Below, piece after piece: positions 52,301-63,906 of a DNA stretch of 64,000 bases. Numbering within the stretch: the first letter of the stretch is position 1; every line of letters starts with the position of its first letter. The notes under the pieces were generated by a model. It did no database searches and was not told where the DNA came from. It was given only the letters and a program-made list of their open reading frames with translations. Where the stretch lies: contig NC_092340.1 of NCBI RefSeq assembly GCF_046630445.1, positions 15,850,001-15,914,000 of the forward strand, given 5' to 3'. The DNA comes from Rutidosis leptorrhynchoides (lineage: Eukaryota; Streptophyta; Magnoliopsida; Asterales; Asteraceae). The translations under genes and the position numbers were made by a program.

Positions 52301-53596
52301 TGACGAGTCAGATTCTGACCTTCCACCTCCACCACCCCACGGAGGTACTCCTATGTTAGCTGCTAGTGATTGCCCCTCAACCAGCAGTTTTAATGCTGAT
52401 GAGGTGGCTACCATCTCCACCCTGGCTGTCTATAAGACGTTAGCCGAAGTTACACCAAGCACCATTCCCTCTGCTATTATTGATAGTATGACTACAGCCA
52501 TACGCAGAGCTGGGGAGGTTACTACTTCTACCATTGAAAACCAGCTCAAACAAGTATGTGCTTTTGCTGATCTAGGGGTGGAAGCTATTGTCAAACAATA
52601 TGAAGAAGAGGAGGATCTCAAAAGGCGAATCATCTCTCATAATGAATATGCTGATCATATTGCCCGTCTTAAAACTGATCTTGATGCTGCTAATCGAAGG
52701 AATCTTTTTCTTAATGAAGAGAATAGGGTATTGACAGAGAGGTTGGATTCACAGGAACAGCAAATGGCTAATATGGTTCCTGTCTCTGCTTATCTTCAAT
52801 TGGTGGAGACTATGCAACACATGGCTACCCTACAAGCAGATGTTAGGGCCACTGTTAATCAAATGGCCATGGGTGTTGCAAGAAATGAAGTTAGATCTTC
52901 AAATCTGTGTCTTCGACAATATGGTGTAGATCCTGGTGCCCATCTTTCTCCTGCTGATGCTGACTGGAACAACTTTACATATTTAGTTCCTGACTCAGAT
53001 AGTGACCTTGATGCACAGGTTTCCCCTGATCACCCTTCTGCCCCTGCTAATGACAAAAAGGGGAAGAAGAAGTCTAAAAAGAAGTCCAAAAAGAGAAAAT
53101 AATCTGAGGGGGAGCATGAGCATAAAAAGGCTCCTAAACAGCAAAGGAGTGATGGTGATGATGATGGTACTGGTACTGGTCAAGGTACTGGCACTAAGCC
53201 CAGCAACGCTCAGACTGAAACTAGTGTACAGGCAGCTAGTGAATCTCAACCCAGTGTGTCTGCCACATCAGTAGATGATGTTAGTTCTGGCAGTAAGCCC
53301 AGTGATGTTTCTGAGCTGGCTGTTGCTGAATCTTTTGTTGTCTCTCAGACGATTGAAAGGAAAATGAAAAGAAAACTAGAGAGACATCAGAAGAGACGGC
53401 AAGATTTAAATGATGCCTTTAATGCCAAATGGGAGGCTTATGTTGCTCGTAAACAATACAGAATTGAACATAGAAGAAGCCTGGTCCCAGAAAAGTTGGA
53501 TATTAATGATGAACTACTCAGCATTAAAAAGTACAAAAGAGATGCTCGTAAAAGAAATTCTAAGTTCATGGTTAAGTATGACAAGAAAATGGCAAA
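49371..53596 (+). pseudogene. env-like region of SIRE-type element (broken)
   Basis: A 4.2-kb coding-like region in sense after pol, the position of the env-like ORF of SIRE/Maximus copia elements. It opens at 49371 (MAEQQHQSPPAENQPQEQQ). Frames then change at least four times before 50700. From about 51130 to the end one frame persists, broken by stops at 52059 and 53100. Features: a Ser/Thr/Ala-rich middle (51240-51720), an acidic run (52090-52330), PPPPPP, a coiled-coil-like segment (about 52600-52780, heptads of Leu/Ile with Glu/Lys/Arg), and Lys-rich KKGKKKSKKKSKKRK. I see no convincing transmembrane segment or signal peptide. It is cut at 53597 by element D. The env name is by position only. 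Confidence 0.7.
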
Positions 53597-54964
53597 TGTA
53601 ACACCGGCTATTTTTTTTTTAAACACAACGGAAGACTTTTATATTAAAATCACAACATTACATACATCACAACATAAATCCACATAATTAAGTTTAAGTT
53701 TACACGACGGTGTTACTTATTACAAAATACATGTTACAAAAGTCCACATCAGAGTTCACACGTCAAACATGTCTTCAACACTAGCACCCGTCCAAACTAG
53801 CAGAACTTAAACCTGCAAGGATAAAAATGTGGGGATTAGCATAACGCTAAGTGAATGGAATCTATCTACAGATATCGCATAAGCACCACACATGCGAACA
53901 ATATCACTAACATGCTAACAACCAACTAGCATACAACATAAAGACAATATGAGGATCGGCGGCTTGTACGGGCACACGACTCCTAGTTGATCGAGCTAGA
54001 GTCTACCGATAGTCCTTACTACACGATTCACAGCATAGTTATCCGGACGCAGGGGATGCGTCATTCAATACTATACTCCACAATCGGTAGTCCTTGAACC
54101 CAACCTCCTCAGGCCCGGTTGACCTCACACGAACTCTAAGCTCCTCAGGCCCGGTAGTGTGTGTCATAGACACTCGACCGAGTGTGTAGACACACGGCCG
54201 AATGAGTAGAGACACTCGACCGACTGTCTTTTCAAAAGACACACTACCGAGTGTGTAGACACATGGCCCACTTCAAAAGACACTCGACCGAGTGTGTTCT
54301 TGAGCTGCTGAAATTTGGAAAAGTGACGGGTTTGAGCCAAAAATCACCAAATCTCGACCATATACTCGTTTTAAACCTCAAAACTCATCACATCTTGTTT
54401 ATAAAACCTTTTGGGACATAAACCCACAAACATTACATCAAAACAACAACAAATTAAGCAATTTTGACATCAAAACCCACTTTGACAAAAACCTAACTTT
54501 AAACCCAATTTGACACAAATTTAGGTAATGAAAATGGGTGATTCTTACCTTGTTTGAATCAGTAAAACACAAAGAATCGATTTCTAACACAAATCAAACT
54601 TCAAATCAAGATTTGGAGAATTAGGGTTCAAGAGGGAGATGAAGTTAGGTACGGGATGTAATTTGGGAATTTTAGAGAGAAGGAGAAAAATGAGCTGAAC
54701 CACAGCTCTCTAGTCACTTAATTGGGTTAAAACCCATACCCCTCAACACACGGGTATTTATCAATTATCTAAAATCTTTCGTACCTCGTTAGGCGGCCCT
54801 AACGGAGTCCAAATTAAATAAACGACCCTTGTCACAAGCTGGTCTTAACTAAATAATAAAATAACACTATTCACATAATTAAAATAAAAGCATATAAAAC
54901 ACATAATAAAATCCTAAGGGTAAAATAGTCCATTTACAACTAGTCCAGGTTTCAGTCTGTTACA
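53597..54964 (-). mobile_element. 3' LTR of Ty3/gypsy element D (reverse)
   Basis: On the minus strand: TGTAACAGAC at 54964 to ggtgttaca at 53597, 1368 bp with short inverted ends. A polypurine tract lies directly upstream (minus strand). It contains four ACACTCG-CGAGTGT-type palindromes (54170-54295). The right-hand target duplication cannot be tested because the other LTR is not in the window. Confidence 0.88.
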
Positions 54965-54983
54965 AATCCACCCCCCTTAAAGA
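54965..54983 (-). promoter_or_regulatory. Polypurine tract of element D
   Basis: Minus strand ctttaaggggggtggatt, ending at the LTR boundary. Confidence 0.85.
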
Positions 54984-55042
54984 GATTTCGTCCTCGGAAT
55001 CTGGTTTTGGTCAAACAAATGAGGGTAGCGGGTTCTCATCAA

Positions 55043-57612
55043 CTATTCTGTTTCCCACGTAAGATTAGAACCCAAATTGTGTTTCCACTCAATCAATACC
55101 ATCGGTATCTCTTTATTTCTCAACTTAGTCACCTTTCGGTCAACTACACGGACCGGCTCTTCCACTAATTTCTTATTCAAATCGACCCTTAAATCTTCTA
55201 AAGGAAGAAGTTGTGTTTCATCGTCGACTTTACACTTATGAAGATAACACACGTTGAATGTATTATGAATACCGGCTAACTCTGGCGGAAGATCTAACAC
55301 CACAGTCTGATCATTCAACACTTCACTGATCGGGAACGGACCAATAAATCTCGGTGCTAACTTACCACGTTTACAGAATCTGATAACCCCTTTCCACTGC
55401 GAAACTTTTAGATACACTCGTTCACCCACATTAAAGGTTACCGGACGTCTACGTGGATCAGCATACATTTTCTGCCTATCTCTAGCGGCTTTCAACTTTT
55501 CTCTCGCAATTGCAACTTTTTCGGCTGTCATTTGAACAATTTCGGGACCTGCAAACTGTTTCTCCCCGGCTTCTAACCAACAAGTCGGAGTTCTGCAACG
55601 ATGACCGTATAATATTTCATAGGGTGGCATCCCTATACTCGAATGATATGAATTATTTTACGCGAATTCGACCAACGGCAAATGTGTATCCCACGAACCA
55701 CCGTATTCTAACACACAAGCCCTTAACATATCCTCCAAAGTCTGTATCGTTCTTTCACTCAAACCGTCTGTCTGAGGATGATAAGCTGTACTTAAATTCA
55801 CACGTGTACCCAGATTCTGTTGAAGACTATTCCAAAAATTCGACACAAATCTGGAATCTCTGTCTGAAACGATCGATAATGGCACACCATGTCGACTAAA
55901 TATCTCTTTCAGATGCAATTCGGCTAACTCACTTAACGAAGCTGTTTCACGAGTAGCAAGAAAATGAGCACTTTTAGTTAGACGATCCACTATTACCCAA
56001 ATCATATCATGTATTTTCTGAGTTCGAGGTAATTTGGTCACAAAATCCATCGTTATATGTTCCCATTTCCACTCTGGAATCTGTAACTGATGTAACAAAC
56101 CATAAGGTGTTCTGCCTTCACTTGAGCACAAATATGACACTTTTCGACATATCGAGCGATATCTGTTTTCATTGTCGGCACACTATTTTCAAATCATGAT
56201 ACATTTTATTGCTGCCTGGATGGACTGTCAATCTGGATTTATGCGCTTCTGTCAAGATTAATTCCCTCAAGCCTCCAAGCATAGGCACCCAAACATGATC
56301 ATGAAAGGTTTTAAGTCCACATGAGTCATCGGCTAGGTCAAATTTTCGTTTAGTCATAAGTTCAGATTTAACATGTTCATCTTCCAAAGCAATGGCTTGA
56401 ACAGTTTTCAATTGGTCAATCAAATCTGAAGTTATACTCAAACGCAGGAATTTAACATTCTCACTAGACTTTTTGCGACTTAAAGCATCTGCAACCACAT
56501 TTGCCTTACCCGGATGCTATTTAATTTCACAATCATAATCTTTGATCAACTCTTGCCATCGTCTCTGATGCATATTCAATTCTTTCTGTGAGAAGATATA
56601 CTGCAAACTCTTATGATCTGTACATATAACACAATGAGTTCCATACAAATAGTGTCTCTACAGTTTCAAAACAAACACTACTGCAGCAATTTCAAGATCA
56701 TGCACTGGATAGTTCTTCTCATGAACTTTCAATTGTCGCGAGGCGTAAGCGATTACTTTATCTCTTTACATTAATACACAACCCAACCCAGTATATGACA
56801 CATCACAGTATACCACGAAGTCGTCTGAACCTTCTGGTAAAGCTAGCACTGGTGCCTGACACAGTAGCTGTTTCAAAATCTGAAAAGCCTTTTCCTGTTC
56901 ATCAGTCCATCGAAAGGCTACATCTTTACGAGTCAACTTAGTCAACGGACCTGCTATTTTAGAAAATTCTTTGATAAACCTGCGATAATAACCAGCCAAT
57001 CCCAGAAAACTCTTAATCTCAGTCGGAGTCTTCGGAGAATTCCAATTCATTACCGCTTCTATCTTTATCGGATCAACCTTTATACCTTCGGCACAAATCA
57101 CATGACCCAAAAACTGCACTTCACATAACCAAAATTCACATTTGGAAAATTTTGCAAATAGTTGCTCACGTTTCAACAAGTTCAAAACCTGTCTCAGATG
57201 TTCAGCATGTTCACTCTCTGTCTTTAAATATACTAGTATTTCGTCTATAAACACGATCACAAACTTATCTAAGAATGGACGACACACTCTATTCATTAGA
57301 TCCATGAAGACTGCTGGCGCATTCGTCAACCCAAACGGCATGACAAGAAATTCATAATGACCATACCTTGTTCTAAACGCTATTTTCGGTATATCTGATT
57401 TAGCAACAAGAACTTGATGATATCCAGATCGTAAGTCTATCTTAGAAAAGAATGAAGCACCCTGTAACTGATCGAACAAATCGTCTATTCGAGGTAATGG
57501 ATACTTATTTTTCACTGTTCTTTTGTTCAATTCACGATAATCTATACACATACGCATTGACCCATATTTCTTTTTAACAAACAATACCGGAGCACCCCAC
57601 GGTGAAGAACTC
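55043..57612 (-). pseudogene. Ty3/gypsy chromovirus D pol (broken, partial)
   Basis: Minus-strand order: reverse transcriptase from 57612 ([43 protein letters not shown]). The catalytic box reads FIDE where FIDD is expected, so one of the two metal-binding Asp is lost. Connection and RNase H follow to about 56470 (ending ADALSRK) with several stops. Then comes the integrase zinc finger (HKSRLTVHPGSNKMYHD), a frameshift near 56160, and the integrase core with Asp, Asp and Glu present ([25 protein letters not shown]). Finally a stop near 55650 is followed by the C-terminal part with a chromodomain-like end (VLIEWKHNLGSNLTWETE), pointing to the Tekay/Del chromovirus group. The 5' part is displaced by element B at 57613. 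Confidence 0.9.
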
Positions 57613-60600
57613 TGTAGTGACCCGAACTTTTCCATGTTTATATATATATTAAATGAAATTGTTATTTACATGATTAAGTGTTTCCAACATGTTAAGCAAT
57701 CAAACTTGTTAAGACTTGATTAATTGAAATAGGTTTCATATAGACAATTGACCACCCAAGTTGACCGGTGATTCACGAACGTTAAAACTTGTAAAAACTA
57801 TACGATGACATATATATGGTTATATATATAGTTAACATGATTTTATTATAAGTATGTATCTCATTAGGTATTTTAACAATGAGTTATATACATAAAAATG
57901 AGACTATTAATTTAAGAAACTCGAAAACGAAATATATAACGATTATCGTTATAACAACGTCTTACTAGGTACATATAAATCATATTAAGATATTGATACA
58001 CTTAGTTAATTATGTTAAATGATAATTAAATATATTATTAAGTGTATTAACAATGAAATACATATGTAAAAATAAGACTACTAACTTAATGATTTCGAAA
58101 CGAGACATATATGTAACGATTATCGTTGTAACGACATTTAACTGTATATATATCATACTAAGATATATTATATATCATAATATCATGATAATATAACAAT
58201 TTAACATCTCATTTGTTATAATAAACAATGGGTTAACAACATTCAACAAGATCGTTAACCTAAAGGTTTCAAAACAACGTTTACATGTAACGACTAACGA
58301 TGACTTAACGACTCAGTTAAAATGTATATACATGTAGTGTTTTAATATGTATTCATACACTTTTGAAAGACTTCAATACACTTATCAAAATACTTCTACT
58401 TAACAAAAATTCTTACAATTACATCCTCGTTCAGTTTCATCAACAATTCTACTCGTATGCACCCGTATTCGTACTCGTACAATACACATCTTTTAGATGT
58501 ATGTACTATTGGTATATACACTCCAATGATAAGCTCTTAGCAGCCCATGTGAGTCACCTAACACATGTGGGAACTATCATTTGGCAACTAGCATGAAATA
58601 TCTCATAAAATTACAAAAATATGAGTAATCATTCATGACTTATTTACATGAAAACAAAATTACATATCCTTTATATCTAATCCATACACCAACGACCAAA
58701 AACACCTACAAACACTTTCATTCTTCAATTTTATTCATCTAATTGATCTCTCTCAAGTTCTATCTTCAAGTTCTAAGTGTTCTTCATAAATTCCAAAAGT
58801 TCTAGTTTCATAAAATCAAGAATACTTCCAAGATTGCAAGTTTACTTCCAAGTTTTCTAAATCCATTCCAAGTAATCATCCAAGATCAAGAAACCTTTGT
58901 TAATTACAGTAGGTTATCTTTCTAATACAAGGTAATAATCATATTCAAACTTTAATTCAATTTCTATAACTATAACAATCTTATTTCGAGTGGAAATCTT
59001 ACTTGAAATTGTTTTCGTGTCATGATTCTGCTTCAAGAACTTTCAAGCCATCCAAGGATCCTTTGAAGCTAGATCTATTTTTCTCATTTCCAGTAGGTTT
59101 ATCCAAGGAACTTGAGGTAGTAATGATGTTCATAACATCATTCGATTCATACATATAAAGCTATCTTATTCGAAGGTTTAAACTTGTAATCACTAGAACA
59201 TAGTTTAGTTAATTCTATACTTGTTCGCAAATAAAAGTTAATTCTTCTAACTTGACTTTTAAAATCAACTAAACACATGTTCTATATCTATATGATATGC
59301 TAACTTAATGATTTAAAACCTGGAAACACGAAAAACACCGTAAAATCGGATTTACGCCGTCGTAGTAACACCGCGGGCTGTTTTGGGTTAGTTAATTAAA
59401 AACTATGATAAACTTTGATTTAAAAGTTGTTATTCTGGGAAAATGATTTTTATTATGAACATGAAACTATATCCAAAAATTATGGTTAAACTCAAAGTGG
59501 AAGTATGTTTTCTAAAATGGTCATCTAGACGTCGTTCTTTCGACTGAAATGACTACCTTTACAAAAACGACTTGTAACTTATTTTTCTGACTATAAACCT
59601 ATACTTTTTCTGTTTAGATTCATAAAATAGAGTTCAATATGAAACCATAGCAATTTGATTCACTCAAAACGGATTTAAAATGACGAAGTTATGGGTAAAA
59701 CAAGATTGGATAATTTTTCTCATTTTAGCTACGTGAAAATTGGTAACAAATCTATTCCAACCATAACTTAATCAACTTGTATTGTATATTATGTAATCTT
59801 GAGATACCATAGACACGTATATAATGTTTCGACCTATCATGTCAACACATCTATATATATTTCGGAACAACCATAGACACTCTATATGTGAATGTTGGAG
59901 TTAGCTATACAGGGTTGAGGTTGATTCCAAAATATATATAGTTTGAGTTGTGATCAATACTGAGATACTTATACACTGGGTCGTGGATTGATTCAAGATA
60001 ATATTTATCGATTTATTTCTGTACATCTAACTGTGGACAACTAGTTGTAGGTTACTAACGAGGACAGCTGACTTAATAAACTTAAAACATCAAAATATAT
60101 TAAAAGTGTTGTAAATATATTTTGAACATACTTTGATATATATGTATATATTGTTATAGGTTCGTGAATCAACCAGTGGCCAAGTCTTACTTCCCGACGA
60201 AGTAAAAATCTGTGAAAGTGAGTTATAGTCCCACTTTTAAAATCTAATATTTTTGGGATGAGAATACATGCAGGTTTTATAAATGATTTACAAAATAGAC
60301 ACAAGTACGTGAAACTACATTCTATGGTTGAATTATTGAAATCGAATATGCCCCTTTTTGTTAAGTCTGGTAATCTAAGAATTAGGGAACAGACACCCTA
60401 ATTGACGCGAATCCTAAAGATAGATCTATTGGGCCTAACAAACCCCATCCAAAGTACCGGATGCTTTAGTACTTCGAAATTTATATCATATCCGAAGGGT
60501 GTTCCGGAATGATGGGGATATTCTTATATATGCATCTTGTTAATGTCGGTTACCAGGTGTTCGCCATATGAATGATTTTTATCTCTATGTATGGGATGTG

Positions 60601-61051
60601 TATTGAAATATGAAATCTTGTGGTCTATTGTTACGATTTGATATATATAGGTTAAACCTATAACTCACCAACATTTTTGTTGACGTTTAAAGCATGTTTA
60701 TTCTCAGGTGAATACTAAGAGCTTCCGCTGTTGCATACTAAAATAAGGACAAGATTTGGAGTCCATGTTTGTATGATATTGTGTAAAAACTGCATTCAAG
60801 AAACTGATTTCGATGTAACATATTTGTATTATAAACCATTATGTAATGGTCGTGTGTAAACAGGATATTTTAGATTATCATTATTTGATACTCTACGTAA
60901 AGATTTTTAAACCTTTATTTATGAAATAAAGGTTATGGTTTGTTTTAAAAATGAATGCAGTCTTTGAAAAACGTCTCATATAGAGGTCAAAACCTCGCAA
61001 TGAACTCAATTAATATGGAACGTTTTTAATCAATAAGAACGGGACATTTCA
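57613..61051 (+). mobile_element. 5' LTR of element B
   Basis: TGTAGTGACCCG to gggacatttca, 3439 bp, followed by a primer-binding site. It is the reference copy for the reverse solo LTR (11162-12639 and 23444-25246). It contains the empty SINE site (60115-60129), the variant hairpin (60669-60682) and gtttattctcaggt. The left flank is aactc; the right flank is outside the window. Confidence 0.93.
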
Positions 61052-61053
61052 GT

Positions 61054-61065
61054 TGGTATCCGAGC
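61054..61065 (+). promoter_or_regulatory. Primer-binding site of element B
   Basis: TGGTATCCGAGC, one mismatch to the initiator tRNA-Met complement, 2 nt after the LTR. The leader carries gcattagtgtgtct (61092-61105) and gtattagtgagtct (61124-61137), as in element A. Confidence 0.8.
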
Positions 61066-61260
61066 GTTGGTCTTAGAGAACCAGAAAATTTGCATTAGTG
61101 TGTCTTATCGAGTTTGTTAGGATGTATTAGTGAGTCTGGACTTCGACCGTGTTTTCTTTAAAAATGATTGCTTAACATTTTTGTTGGAAACTATATATTA
61201 TTAACATGTATATATTATGTGATATATTAATCTCTTAACATGTTTGATATTGTGTGATAG

Positions 61261-61860
61261 ATGTCTACCTCTAGCACAAATCCCATTGACTCACCTAATA
61301 ATAACGAAGAGTCGAATATGTATTGGACTGATTCACAAGTTCCCGAAGAAGAACCGGAAGAAGAATCAGAATCGGAAGAAGAATCAGAACCGGAAGAGGA
61401 GAAACCGGAGGAGGAAATAGAACCGGTGGGGGAAATAATAAAACGGTTAAGTAAAAGAAAATACTCAACCAACCGACCAAGGTTAATTATGGTCAATGGT
61501 GTTTCCGCCAAGGAAGCAAAATATTGGGAGGATTACCAATTATCCGATGAATCGGATTCCGACGAGAATTCCGATGATGTTATAGAAATTACCCCAACTG
61601 AATTTAAAAAGGCAAAAGAAAATAATAAGGGAAAGGGCATAAAAATAGAGAAATCTAATTCCAACCCCGATGAACTTTATATGTATCGTCAACCCCCGAA
61701 GCCCTTAAGTTGTAACAATGACCCGGGAACCTCTAAACCACCAGGTTTTTCTAAACCGTTGTGGAAAACGACAGCTCGTATTAGGGGAACATCATATATC
61801 CCTAGAAACTTGGCAAAACGAACCAAAACCGAAGAAGAAGAAACGAGCGAGTCGGAATAA
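61261..61860 (+). CDS. Acidic 199-residue extra ORF of element B
   Basis: Complete ATG-to-TAA frame of 199 residues, upstream of gag. Residues 15-60 are dominated by Glu, Ser and Pro (PEEEPEEESESEEESEPEEE). A moderately conserved-looking middle follows (RPRLIMVNGVSAKEAKYWED, about 75-94), then an acidic SDESDSDENSDD, a Lys-rich part and a basic then acidic C-terminus (LAKRTKTEEEETSESE). No domain recognised and no signal peptide or membrane span. The start is the first ATG after the leader. A Ser/Asp-rich ORF occupies the same place in element A. Function unknown; it may be an accessory or gag-like protein. Confidence 0.6.
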   Translation: MSTSSTNPIDSPNNNEESNMYWTDSQVPEEEPEEESESEEESEPEEEKPEEEIEPVGEIIKRLSKRKYSTNRPRLIMVNGVSAKEAKYWEDYQLSDESDSDENSDDVIEITPTEFKKAKENNKGKGIKIEKSNSNPDELYMYRQPPKPLSCNNDPGTSKPPGFSKPLWKTTARIRGTSYIPRNLAKRTKTEEEETSESE

Positions 61861-61998
61861 GATAGTTGTATTCGTATGGTGTAATATATGTAATATAGTG
61901 TGCTTATGCTTTATGATATATGTAAAAATTGCTTGTATTAATAAGTATTTTTTTTTATGAATCTAACTCTTGTCTATTTTACAGTATAAAAACACAAA

Positions 61999-62682
61999 AT
62001 GGATAGACAACCCAATATTTTAAGAGACCTACCCGGAGACATGATTGATGAAATCTTGTGTAGAGTCGGTCGGAATTCTTCGGCACAACTATTTACGGCG
62101 AAATCAGTTTGTAAGACATTCGAAGAACGTTCCAAGAATGTCTTGGTTTATAAGAGACTTTCGTTTGAAAGATGGGGGATATCACATTGGGAAACCCATA
62201 AGTTACGATGTGTTTACTTTGACGCATATATTGCGGAGAACCCAAATGCTATTTTACGCAACGGGTTAAGAAATTATTTTGACTCAATGTATCCGAATTT
62301 AGGACTTCATGATTTAGAAAAAGCGGCTAACATGCAACATAAAGAAGCATGCTATGCTTACGGGTTAGTAATGTTCGCTTCTCACCAAAGTGAGAAAAAG
62401 AACATCGGGCTACAACTATTAAACAAAACGTTCCCACAAGTGACGGAGTCGGTAATTGGGGTAAGAAATGAGGTTTTTAGGTTATTACGAGACTGTTGGT
62501 CATTACGTAACCCTCGTCCCTTTGACGACGTTACAACACGCTGTCTTATCAACGGCCATAACGGTTATGTTCCACAAGACCAAGGATGGGAAGTAGTCCT
62601 AGTAAAACCAGAATGCATGACTTGTTTCTGGACGTATGAATTACGTGTCTTTATTGCCTTTGCTGAACGACTTGTGTACTAG
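61999..62682 (+). CDS. F-box protein ORF inside LTR element B
   Basis: Intact 227-residue frame. Residues 5-45 form an F-box (ILRDLPGDMIDEILCRVG, then SAQLFTAKSVCKTFEERS), the domain that binds Skp1 in SCF ubiquitin ligases. Residues about 80-145 (NPNAILRNGLRNYF, DLEKAANMQHKEACYAYGLV) resemble the Sel1/TPR-like region of At2g35280-type plant F-box proteins. The C-terminus (QGWEVVLVKPECMTCFWTYE) is shared by no family I can name. It lies 138 nt after the acidic ORF and 341 nt before gag, in the same orientation and with no intron in the coding region. A pyrimidine-rich stretch ending ttttacag lies about 15 nt before the ATG and could be a splice acceptor. Probably a transduced host gene; activity not shown. 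Confidence 0.75.
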   Translation: MDRQPNILRDLPGDMIDEILCRVGRNSSAQLFTAKSVCKTFEERSKNVLVYKRLSFERWGISHWETHKLRCVYFDAYIAENPNAILRNGLRNYFDSMYPNLGLHDLEKAANMQHKEACYAYGLVMFASHQSEKKNIGLQLLNKTFPQVTESVIGVRNEVFRLLRDCWSLRNPRPFDDVTTRCLINGHNGYVPQDQGWEVVLVKPECMTCFWTYELRVFIAFAERLVY

Positions 62683-62874
62683 CTAGAATTATTTTCACAA
62701 CTATCTTGTATCAAAGTTATTGTGTGCTATATTTCATGCTTTATGTAAAATAAGCGGTATTGTAAGTTTGTAAAATATTGTATAAAAGTTTGAATGCGAA
62801 ATATTATTATAATCAGTTTTTCATATAGAATTGTAGTAGTTGAATTGTATATTAGCTACTAAGTATGAACTTAA

Positions 62875-62891
62875 CGGGTAGGTACTACCCG
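62875..62891. promoter_or_regulatory. Hairpin copy of priming motif before gag
   Basis: CGGGTA-GGTAC-TACCCG, preceded by ttaa. The first 14 nt equal the plus-strand priming motif found at the LTR junction of related elements. The counterpart in element A is 18244-18260. Confidence 0.5.
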
Positions 62892-63023
62892 AATTTAAAC
62901 TTATAAAACGCTAATATGAAGAAAAAGCTTTTATAAATGAGTTCATATTATGCTACGAAATACTATTAACTACTCTTAATATTCTGTATGATTAACTTGT
63001 TCCATTTGACTATTTTGAAGGAA

Positions 63024-63857
63024 ATGGCACCGACTACTCGACACACCGTGAATATGAATGAAGAGGAATTCCGTACTTTTCTAGCTTCAAACATAGCCGC
63101 AGTACAGGCTGCGCTACATACCAATAATAACCTTGGATCTAGCAGTAGAGGAAATCGTGTAGGATGCACCTACAAAGAATTCACTGCCTGCAAACCTTTG
63201 GAATTTGATGGAACCGAAGGACCGATCGGATTGAAACGGTGGACCGAGAAGGTCGAATCGGTGTTTGCCATAAGTAAGAGTACTGAAGAGGACAAAGTGA
63301 AGTACGCTACGCATACCTTCACAGGTTCTGCGTTAACATGGTGGAATACCTATCTAGAGCAAGTGGGACAAGATGATGCATACGCACTACCGTGGTCAGC
63401 ATTCAAGCACTTGATGAACAAGAAGTACCGTCCCAGAACCGAGGTCAATAAGCTCAAGACAGAACTTAGAGGGTTACGAACCCAAGGATTTGATATTACC
63501 ACGTACGAAAGACGATTCACAGAATTGTGCCTATTGTGTCCGGGAGCGTTCGAAGATGAGGAAGAGAAGATCGACGCGTTTGTGAAAGGATTACCGGAAA
63601 GAATCCAAGAAGATATAAGTTCACACTAGCCCGCCTCCATACAACAGGCATGTAGAATGGCTCACAAACTAGTGAACCAGTTTGAGGAAAGAATTAAAGA
63701 ACAGACGGCTGAAGAGGCCAATGTGAAGCAAGTCAAAAGAAAGTGGGAGGAAAACGGTGATAAGAATCACCAATACAACAACAACAGCAATTACAATAAT
63801 AAACGCAACAATTATCCCAACAATCACAACATCAATCGCAACTACAACAAATGGCCC

Positions 63858-63906
<49 letters not shown>

